Source: Streptomyces sp. NBC_01241
GTDB lineage: Bacteria > Actinomycetota > Actinomycetes > Streptomycetales > Streptomycetaceae
Assembly (NCBI RefSeq): GCF_041435435.1
Contig: NZ_CP108494.1
Location: 4,684,501-4,748,500, forward strand
Reading direction: 5' to 3'
DNA length: 64,000 nucleotides
Position numbers and translations under genes: made by a program. This document shows, piece after piece, positions 61,801 to 64,000 of this stretch; the first letter of the stretch is position 1, and every line of letters starts with the position of its first letter. Under the pieces are notes generated by a model. It did not search any database, was not told the origin of the DNA, and was given only the letters and a program-made list of their open reading frames with translations.

Positions 61801-64000
61801 CCGCGTTCAGCGAGACGTCGATGCGGTTCGTGCTGCGCGGCGACCCCTCCACGCTCACCGGGGTGCAGTACGCCCACAGCAAGGACCGGCGCGAGCTGGC
61901 CCAGACGGACCGCGGCATCCGCTTCGACAAGCTGTCGGACCCCGATTTCAACGGCGTGCGCCGGGCCGAAGTGTGGTTCCGGAACCCGCCGACGGGACCG
62001 GGAAGGGCGATCCTGAAGATCGGCCAGGGCGACTCGCCCGAGGTGATCACTCATGACGGTCTCGGCAGCCATCCGCGGACGCTGTTCCCGGAGGTGTGGA
62101 CCGCCGGTGATCTGCGCGAGGCCGTACGGGACGCACACAACAACGCCCTGGCCAACGGCCTCTTCGAAGTGCTGCCCGACGGCGGCTACCTGTGGGAGGG
62201 CTCGGCCGGCGGCGTCCGGATGCAGGGGGTCGTGAAGGACGGCGAGCACCGCTGGTTCCGTCCGACCCGCTTCCAGCCGCACCCGGAGTGGCACGCCGAG
62301 GACATCGCGGCGACCACCTCCGAGACCCCGGTGACCTACGCCAGGGCGTCCGGCGGGCTCGCCGACTTCCGGGTATCGCACGTCGTGTTCGCCAACGGCG
62401 ACCGCGGGCTGAACCTCACCCGGATCGTCCATTACCCGCGGGGCATGGACCCGCTGGCCCTCGCCGAACTGCGCGAGAAGCTGTCCGACGTACAGGATCA
62501 CATCGACGACACCTACAACTCCCCGGAAGAGGCCAACGAGAACGGCCGGCTGCCCAAGACCCGGTTCACCGTGGAGCTGCGCCCGACGAAGCGGCCCGGC
62601 CAGCGGGAGGACGGCGCGGACATCGGAGCGCTGTCCACGCAGAGCGCCGAGGACGCGGCGGCCCAGCTGCTGGGCTTCGACGTGGACCCGGACGCGGGCC
62701 GCCAGGACCTCGTACGCCAGGTCCTCGAACACCGGCGCCCGGTACCGCAGTCCACCGACTCCTGGGACGCCCCGCACGAGCAGGGCGGAACGCCGAACCC
62801 GCTGCTCACGTCGGACGTCGAAGCCGCGCTGCGCCGCAACACGCACGCCGGGCTCTTCGACGAGCCGGGTGTGCTGGAACTGCTGGCCGCCCGCCGGTCC
62901 CAGGACCACGCCCCGCACGTCACCAAGGAATCGACCGAAGCGGCGCTGGCGGCCCTTACCGAGGACGAATTCGCGCCCGACTACACCCACACCCCGGACG
63001 ACCAGCTCCCGGACGGCTGGACCCCGGACCGACTGCGACTCGCCGCACTGCGGGCAGCCCGCAGCAGCGCACCACGCACCCCCGACCTCCACCAGCCGGG
63101 CACCCTCACCCTCGTCACCACGCCCGAACCGGGCATGCAGCTCACCACCCGCATCGACAGCACCTCGCTGCTCGTCCTCGGCGCCGAGATCGTCAGGCTG
63201 CCGCAGCCGACGGCCCCGGCCGGACACACCCAGGCCCCGGGCACGCACCCGAACGATCCGATCACACCCGTCCCGCCCGTCACACCCGTCAGTCCGATCG
63301 GCTCGGTCACCCACGTCAATCCGGTCCATCTGGACGCTGTTTCACGGGCCTTGGGCCTGACCCCCGCGCAACTGCACAGCGCCCTGCCCGTACTGCACCA
63401 TGCCGCCACTCCGAGCGAAGCACTGCACGCCCTGGAGACGCTGGCGAAGCGGGTCGGCTCGGGACCGCAGGTGGGCAGGTTCGTCCGGCGGATGTCGGAA
63501 CTCCAGGTTCCCGCAGCCGACTGGTGGGATCTGTCGAGCTACCTGACCGGCCGGGGCGAGAGCATGCTGCACGTGCTCGGCCCGTACACCCCGGAGGTCC
63601 AGCGGCGGATCGACGAGTGGCGGCTCAGCGATGTGACCCACACCGACGAGTCCACCAGAACCACCGCACACGAGCTGGGCGTGCATCCGCTCGCCCTCAC
63701 CCGGATCGCCAGGGCCGTCCGGCTGCCCAGCCCTTCGGACGTCACCCGGCTCACTGTGGACGCCGACTTCTGGCAGCGCCCCGTTCCCCCCGAAGAGCTG
63801 GCGCTGGAGTATCTGGTCGGGCACCGCACGGAGATCGAGAACCTCCGCGCCGCGATCGACCGGGACCGGTTCGACGAGGTCGCCGACGACGTCCTCGGCC
63901 CGGAACGACACGACATGGGCGAGAGCGACCTCGACTACCACCGCTTCCTGTACTGGACCGGGGTGGCCCACGAGGGTCTGCGGCCCTTCAGCGCAATCGA
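43872..64000 (+). CDS. Giant T7SS-linked protein with three metzincin-like modules (3' end outside window)
   Basis: The frame from the ATG at 43872 has no stop up to the last base, at least 6,709 codons. Residues about 1-130 are WXG100/CpnT-N-like helices (YKQLD near 42-46 fits the YxxxD export signal), then hydrophobic helices to about 450 (AEFMYAMAFSWVPGFG). A disordered Asn/Gln/Ser/Thr-rich linker spans about 457-845 with nine consecutive Gln at 729-737. About 850-2590 is beta-looking sequence with many Thr/Ser/Gly strands and a short coiled coil near 2490-2540. Two OTU-like segments lie at about 2600-2815 and 2860-3050. Three tandem modules begin at residues 3097, 4391 and 5576; their zinc motifs HETGHLLGFQD are at 3261-3271, 4552-4562 and 5737-5747 with Met-turns (HSLMSGYG) at Met3292, 4583 and 5768. 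Only one Cys codon was found (residue 5939). Secretion by this T7SS and protease activity are inferences. Confidence 0.88.
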   Translation, partial: MLTPSPAIEWIMHALTGMKWPQANEDELRNAADLYDSVGNDYKQLDDQLVQLLQSIQQNFEGDAATAFLNLGQVIAGGKDSFLDAAAEQSQQMAKTARDTATQAEYTKWMMLAQLIELLAEFMYAMAFSWVPGFGEALLEGLSWRTLFTRVFLKMLIKELLKRIAQHVALGVGMGIAMDRIIQMVQIGQGNRDKFDNKLLLDAIKFGAIQGLVTGPLSLLAPGIGKWLGNKLGKGLSKLLTTELKTLFKTLEKVGGKGGASDLAKNVAKLLSDHDLSLTKGFTKLGGKEGAKATADNFIKNMGKEFAKSPINGLTKEESRQIGKTWAKTVTEHWSGPTKGAAEALSKELTKELGSTLDKNALKVLAHDMPQTLMHMGFQGNKRFRLGMVGSGLLVESIGQNLGEGFYNLIYQDGFSTSWDTFVAGMLTGGLSHGGHVYLVHPVVHAMSHHFDTSGLGGGFDKGLDKNFDLDLPKGLDKNVAGDLDEHLDHLDVEDDPDYFNMSDSDTDSLYSDTSTVHTSHDQVTPVKPVATTSSDSTVPTGNHTNDVQHTNTSDFSNSQNQSENPVAPVAPVPQVAPNTSVPPPNTASTTSPNLSSTHASSPNTPHAASSPRRPNQSPLLPNNGEGSSNNIELKPLRRPTATETTSTSTDFDASLTPNNESVTAPKPTANNVTETVNETVDANATVSETPPPPKQLPHDNVVSTEHRDNSGLDTDQLRNDQSDQNSAQQQQQQQQQSGHHTDQQNNQQPNQNTDQQNNSQANDQANNQITEQTNQQTNEENPGGDPEYDDTLTPPENNPRDTAEGSPRPPLWQHDVSQYVRPNPETPRPSTNPLPTGSAAGHSSTKLLQPRGDVSIGSKLHTMLNTRLGRERADAALAKQIDDALARNPSSFLGEGRRFVAKHSVPNSLKASLTKAKRTVMTVTAIPYADVWTHHPDSEARDPHKLDTSQQFQQQTGTNTGTSRGTNLQVKLNTGALPSTTRVVVEVGANAAHNQKHVVGTHDQRSYQRETRTTGGSEFFRQDVYYRVEFHREGVESFGTGVKNGMTTRVSKGSAVPKATELRVPKHFTPQPDAHLGSPSTEGFGPVKSLFEWAVQRIDAKPGTREHQQLSDYFSTEHFHGMADELARGPLPPFDVRKSNGTSAGRFEVGKAESGQHHLIEVVDDAELRITDQITVKNEVLVQDNRRYVVTFFGGSRFAIPTEHAPNLFMQLGLTLHYSHDSSEVSLQGGNVGRKITGRVKGSPTALYLQEMKVPVTIDGVSHTLDTWSLVRLPVREARERAGWDPDIHTRPEGSEPPLPASWRNGDYDLTHTRATDLVIGNRHSDDPASPHVLVDQVLDWIGRTHGDSVLVAPRPGTDRANLRGQWNKFTQYISGERSRAGQNTRIIMAKFDERNLAATLNELAHDGLSVKLFGRSLTKQRFFDLNLKVDLDPPVYHGTDRDEMTRQAINAGERVGNSHSTTHTYGAQVAATLELRSGATLPNGTPEHIGVLGAKGGANRQHTRSTGSMGTAGREDVTATPAGVHSYRATGTLRATLVGVDQWHSPYRAVTLGRANRTIHGPATVGGHGATLGDFSVMLHLSEQHAPKVDPHAEGAFNPYATDRETTSRELRPDETEDLWAPSEWQRGDSLKNIPVMTLFVPTDTHIQSAGPLVANRATRGEWTLTTPGTSQHERMKNAFSSMSLTSDADQVFSPTGKQLNDVRAPGFLYGATGDIRLVGRRGEPTAVGGPVDLKPEQNRSLDLAISGGDGKGWVLSIDLNAGHFPAQQTNPPTTTRYGVGYTPFQRSTMTSKGAGRTTGRSVNVVPENGYWVPVTTDAEYRFEMSSDKLGVLTPFRSALPAWTGQLVNKANAWRGLVSEQAAHALGLFRTGVDTVPSLATGAGTWSHPSWFKQSPLGVFPVSAPNGTDAGRAQFNQTLRNLRFTRNSLESIRTLLSERHGQALVEAGIPQQYRGRAPWRGFSDSLPFGGKNYRVTVQQVPGTRTVKDFGFGDVENGHSVATSNSASRGVNRSKGVSANITERITGPNGSTGGPLLNAGDSQGKSASESTSQSDTVSQTTVLPGPVATVSTSYDVVVTIVDNKGNTVLTHTWEAGSADSQEPLALLRPGGERAGDVYTVPPLSVDVLPSRNVTPENVGRLVTDHVTGAKRPEALVPGNGVHFTRVLGSENVEALAHITLAKAQTPHLNGGHAGKGPETHGVLTGDQLVQARAKAANAKLLAPGKGGGDTLTSGTNELSLTGSLIDGSALGENGYQPLGLVDDALIGGSTGSLQLHPSFDLSGAKLLATADVRMEYATGTSESHDVGEGDSDSKNRGLGGDAIGADSHKTTYRITPVIAPGVNSSEEYKFNEATAAKINMKPDTGRAFLFSVPTKWLAVAGVHRHFKDSSVGQVVTRGLNWEGYDPPGVQAGTADTEVLAWIREDVARDLGLITDTNFPEKLSGQWDDVTKGWKTWKANHDAYWSAYRPLTDLAFVVKDAQHRLDVATTPEAQQAAQQALDAAQSALDAARQTAGPKLEALEQKLKLAGEHYHALRSAADALNDWHRLPENERTSTEAPKAVAYDPTVEHAHGVEKPEPPAATYTEFTDDQGELLGVEDVSSGKVHPVGPVFHDGNGFFHSLAEHLVRIDPDLLAQQGITVPENRDLTGVANDLRALFGQTLRDGGDNPLADYIHPDLTDTFERDEVSTAGLANLLDTTTPQGKEYTEGKWIPHSAGAPTVNHRAVLTPEQRTALAASQTQRPPNEKSAAKDSAGDLYPPLAAQLFGVPVTVLVDGRRHTFMPDGSEATGHEGADGVELLLKDGHYRHVDQTGNLKPPQETPSDEESEHNSVSDHDSLSDHDSVSDDGSDVEPVPGTARPVLKVPDDGYSQLTSLLVSAPSAVGPKLPHLGQRLRSLVDSPDELRATASAASDVEHHQDLHTLVLGMKEAVHAHVVELGARGLAIRMPHLVPQFTQGNRRSMHRAVNLMFKEVKTAVAAWEHSGDSPWSQSFLPLLADTFGVDLTVHTPPSGGNPGGSDRFRPPPGGGAPLSVHLQQNGSHFDGTTEPTARPRTESFRVPSASPNAPLHTRHTGPLEAPAPVPLHKPAATPTLTADYSVVEIPPHRSATAPQPVADVSSLGTAEILPPSDRTMDEGGAAASVWERGFAVERTLLSDGSVRSDVTVRIHLDLQQGATANHVANAKEMAKRGIDKYYNDPKHRLPNGDLLQLKLEFVFDPADAHRKVKLHPDPDGTGRDNSATWYVSEGGAGSIDKSYVIAHETGHLLGFQDQYREAKQDNPFRPVYDDHSLMSGYGIDDAGLVQFDMDHMTSDHTLSPSLRITPRDLLLLSTAVDAAWSHTPGAGAAPHDKARAHIPLDVRERVLRGNARTGADGLLAPRGPSGRFRPEATGPVNPNGTYRAGKRPDGTDQTMFPDHWSPDEVLHATRQVYLDHVRKNTLIPDSERSGRQNFDGVYQGVRIKGTADTTGTILDFAPHPDQTGLLPPTHLEPPPPRELTDEPAFSDASMRFMLRGDVPTLTGVQYAHSEDRRELAQTDRGIIFEKLSDPDFNGVRRAEVWFRNPPTGPGPKTLKVGDGDSPDGVGQDGWGTNPRMLFPEEWAPGDLREAVRDAHNNALANGLFEVLPDGGYLWEGSAGGVRMQGVVKDGTHRWFRPTRFQPHPEWDAHDIAATTSETPMTFTRASGGLAEFRASHVVFTNGDRGLNLTRVVRYSRGMDPGALAELREKLSDVQDHIDDTYNTGEESKENGRLPKTRFTVELRPTSRNNPSEDGADIGTLSLHSSEDAAARLLGFDVDPDAGRQDLVRQVLEHRRPTPQSTHSWNPPNQQQGGTPNPLLTADVEAALRRNTHAGLFDEPGVLELLAARRSQDHAPHVTKESTEAALAALTEDEFAPGYTRTPDDQLPDGWTPDRLRLAALRAARSSAPRTPDLHQPGTLTIVTTPEPGVQLTTRVSSTSLLVLGAEIVRVPQPAAPAGHPQAPAPQPGNHAPVDLNSNVTPVNPVHLAAISGALGLHPTYLRSVLPVLHQSATPSEALHTLQTLATRLDAGPQLGEFVRRMSELGVSADDWWDLSTFQHSQGDSMRSLLGPDLQQSQQRIDEWQRTEVVDTDAVTDATAHELGVHPLALTRLADALRLYSPSDITRLNMDADFWQRPATPEELALEYVAGHRTEIEELRAEIDRERFDEITDDLLGEDRNETGDPDLDYHGFLHWSRMSLEGLRHFTAAELDFLIGNWSAVRDIVPPPPNFDLADHRSELYEVEHQRNMAEFAVIRANRAQDPVALSSAQERLAQLDPYVTDHRAQVQQRLAQLWSENPMTPATPGAQTPSSHQATPTHTVFDEDIVMGEDAPVDPDGDIVMTPSPHRPHSSPHLPTPHGTTAPVHAPTPGVDYSVVEIPPRPSASVPRPEISLGTAEIERPSMRTMVKGGAAASVWERGFAVERTKLSDGSVRSDITVRIHLDRQPGTNEKHVANAKAMAKRGIDTYYNDPKHRLPNGDLLHVELEFVGNPAQAHRKVALHPDLDGTGRDNSATWYVSEGGAGSADKSHVIAHETGHLLGFQDQYREARTGRPLRPVHDDHSLMSGYGTDDAGLIQFSMDHGIYPAHPLSPTLRIVPRDLLLLSTAVDTAWSHAPGVGAGPLDKARAHIPLEVRDRVLRGNATTGATGLLAPRGPSGRVRPEPTTPRNPNGTYRAGKRPDGSDQTMFPDHWSPEEVLHATRQVYLEHVRTNSLTTDRKRSNRLTFDGVYQGVRIKGTAGTAGTIIDFAPHPDQSGLLPPTHLKPPAPRKLSDEPAFGDVATRFLTYGSTADRTGVHYTLPGPNGALAQNQHGVFIEPLWPAHPNGTQWATVWFKDPNLREQTVRALANGAPPPPALHRGDRESDAMVGVDGEVATPHLLFPSDWSTHQLLDSIVEAHRNARGNGSWVEVPEGGYLWEGVHDGVRMHGHVRDGEHLWARPSTDQPPSPDHSSKVFAVTAPVDFEMPRPGTTPAPFRVQRVIHLDGSLGMRITRVLSHPALSPEQSNELAGPLREVKLQVGAELNRPDPRAHRELSLITFDVELSPTDDPAMTEYSPELSNIATDFFNPNMVQDLMVLDLNDQEAVNTFLRKAADRLPPVSELPAGWQGPQGQPHHEQDPAWKSDVTTSVRRNTLAGLLDEPGVKALLAQHRGQEPPSPLTNTDTNTTDTSADTHTVGAGAGAGTHTDRMAAVAGALGLQPSDLTSIESALKGSALIRPALDALNQLAARLDAGPTGPFVKRMTELNVPLSEWWDFSSYLHTKMGSMSDMVALDRTWVQPVLDDSRAHPVPNVSAETSAQAHALGVHPRYLTRLADALKVGPEDVALLGKRKPFWQQPLSPETLGQKLRAELDSEREKREDARLARDHRRFDDAADELLGSRSTRTEEEFRSFMHWSTVAHLGLDVLPDQRLRELVGHWRLETNDGTDPVPADFDPRKAGKPQAELLHMVALAHRSGPLPQKLEKALARRDADIKAQLTLLDLWHEGDVHQDDGPPVTLPTAPNPAQSSSTQQHASPNVPLHTPHASPHRVPAPTPTLMPAADHPVTDVPTPTLTPAVDYSVAPLPPAPRPRPVTDVRSLGTAEIRRPSRLTQRLGGAAASVWERAFAVERTELSDGSVRSDITVRIHLNPQPGANENHVANAKEMAQRGVDKYFNVPNHRLPNGDLLRVRLEFVDNPAQAHRRVRLHPDPDGTGRDDSATWYVSDDGEDGEDKSYVIAHETGHLLGFQDHYREAEPGEPFRPVYDDHSLMSGYGIDDAGRVQFDMDYMGPSQQISPTLRVAPRDLLLLSTAVDAAWSRTPGAGAGPHDNVRVHIPLDVRERVLRGNARTGSNGLLAPRGPSGRFRPEATGPLNPNGTYRAGKRPDGTVQTMFPDHWSPDEVLHATRQVYLDHVRTGSLTTDRRRSGRQTFDGVYQGVRIKCTADTTGTILDFAPHPDQSGLQPPTHLEPPPPRELSDEPAFSETSMRFVLRGDPSTLTGVQYAHSKDRRELAQTDRGIRFDKLSDPDFNGVRRAEVWFRNPPTGPGRAILKIGQGDSPEVITHDGLGSHPRTLFPEVWTAGDLREAVRDAHNNALANGLFEVLPDGGYLWEGSAGGVRMQGVVKDGEHRWFRPTRFQPHPEWHAEDIAATTSETPVTYARASGGLADFRVSHVVFANGDRGLNLTRIVHYPRGMDPLALAELREKLSDVQDHIDDTYNSPEEANENGRLPKTRFTVELRPTKRPGQREDGADIGALSTQSAEDAAAQLLGFDVDPDAGRQDLVRQVLEHRRPVPQSTDSWDAPHEQGGTPNPLLTSDVEAALRRNTHAGLFDEPGVLELLAARRSQDHAPHVTKESTEAALAALTEDEFAPDYTHTPDDQLPDGWTPDRLRLAALRAARSSAPRTPDLHQPGTLTLVTTPEPGMQLTTRIDSTSLLVLGAEIVRLPQPTAPAGHTQAPGTHPNDPITPVPPVTPVSPIGSVTHVNPVHLDAVSRALGLTPAQLHSALPVLHHAATPSEALHALETLAKRVGSGPQVGRFVRRMSELQVPAADWWDLSSYLTGRGESMLHVLGPYTPEVQRRIDEWRLSDVTHTDESTRTTAHELGVHPLALTRIARAVRLPSPSDVTRLTVDADFWQRPVPPEELALEYLVGHRTEIENLRAAIDRDRFDEVADDVLGPERHDMGESDLDYHRFLYWTGVAHEGLRPFSAI
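45241..46420 (+). other. Low-complexity Asn/Gln/Thr/Ser-rich linker in the giant gene
   Basis: This in-frame segment (residues about 457-850) is dominated by Asp, Asn, Gln, Ser and Thr, with nine consecutive Gln codons starting at 46056 and many NQQ/NNQ triplets. It separates the helical export domain from the first beta-looking region and is probably unstructured. Confidence 0.85.
51650..53030 (+). other. Two degenerate OTU-like segments in the giant gene
   Basis: The first (residues about 2600-2815) has DGNGFFHSL where OTU cysteine proteases have DG(D/N)CFF, so Gly2618 replaces the nucleophile, and ends with DGHYRHVD resembling the OTU 'HY' histidine element. The second (about 2860-3050) begins PDDGYSQLTSLL and ends NGSHFDG. 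Both lack cysteine. The assignment rests on short motifs only. Confidence 0.35.
53160..57041 (+). repeat. Protease module 1 of the giant gene
   Basis: Residues 3097-4390. Order: linker DYSVVEIPP, metzincin-like domain from SLGTAEI (3120) to LLLLSTAVDAAWS, a middle region with VLHATRQVYLDHV and FDGVYQGVRIKG, then helical parts with AALRRNTHAGLFDEPG, HELGVHPLALTRLADALRL and DADFWQRP. The HExxHxxGxxD motif and Met-turn are intact. Confidence 0.9.
57042..60596 (+). repeat. Protease module 2 of the giant gene (diverged and shorter)
   Basis: Residues 4391-5575, 109 residues shorter than module 1. The zinc site is intact (HETGHLLGFQDQY), but the middle differs: the AYAHSEDRRELAQ-type segment is replaced by PLWPAHPNGTQWATVWF, and a Thr/Asp-rich stretch (TDTNTTDTSADTHT) appears near 59400. 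Confidence 0.9.
60597..64000 (+). repeat. Protease module 3 of the giant gene (cut by the window end)
   Basis: Residues 5576 to at least 6709. It is much closer to module 1 than to module 2 over its whole length, including SLSDPDFNGVRR-type and AHNNALANGLFEVLPDGG segments. The zinc motif reads HETGHLLGFQDHY. The only cysteine of the protein (IKCTA, residue 5939) is here; modules 1 and 2 have Gly. Confidence 0.9.

Overview
The window is a Streptomyces (or very close actinomycete) chromosome segment. GC and third-position GC are very high, and a core block has the Streptomyces order gpmA, MFS, phoU<->phoR-phoP, DUF461-type lipoprotein, carD, ispD-ispF, F420-type oxidoreductase, cysS, rlmB, DoxX protein, nucleotidyltransferase, msiK. 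Names come from motifs and gene order read by eye; no database search was possible.

Layout. (1) 1-4000: an acetyltransferase, then a sulfane-sulfur cluster (rhodanese/DUF2892, MBL-rhodanese fusion, single rhodanese), punctuated by four ATACCC..GGGTAT operators typical of CsoR/CstR repressors. (2) 4000-8450: a decayed accessory zone with a 38-bp frame-shifting tandem repeat, a broken GIY-YIG nuclease, a DinB protein, the 3' half of a tRNA-Pro(CGG) that looks like an attachment site, two broken tyrosine integrases and a DUF4360-like secreted protein. (3) 8500-25400: the core block, with strong hairpin terminators between convergent genes and an 11-nt-periodic PHO box between phoU and phoR. (4) 25700-27100: a frameshifted TnpB and an intact tRNA-Thr(TGT). 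(5) 27597-64000: a type VII secretion (T7SS/ESX) locus.

The T7SS locus encodes a beta-helix protein with two CbxX-type AAA+ modules (EccA-like), a mycosin lacking its catalytic serine, EccC (divergent), EccD, EccB, two WXG100 proteins, a third small helical protein, a Pro/Gln-rich 705-aa protein, a YbaB-like protein, a 108-aa helical protein, and then one reading frame that runs without a stop from 43872 to the window end. I read that frame codon by codon: it is at least 6,709 codons long and still open. No EccE was found between the EccA-like gene and the window end.

The giant protein is the outstanding object. It has a WXG100/CpnT-like helical N-terminus, an Asn/Gln-rich linker, about 1,700 residues of beta-looking sequence, two degenerate OTU-like segments, and three tandem modules of about 1.2 thousand residues, each carrying an intact HExxHxxGxxD zinc motif and a downstream Met-turn (metzincin/snapalysin style). 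I found only one cysteine codon in the whole frame. The likely picture, by inference, is that the small helical and YbaB-like proteins act as partners or chaperones and that EccB/C/D export a giant multi-protease effector.
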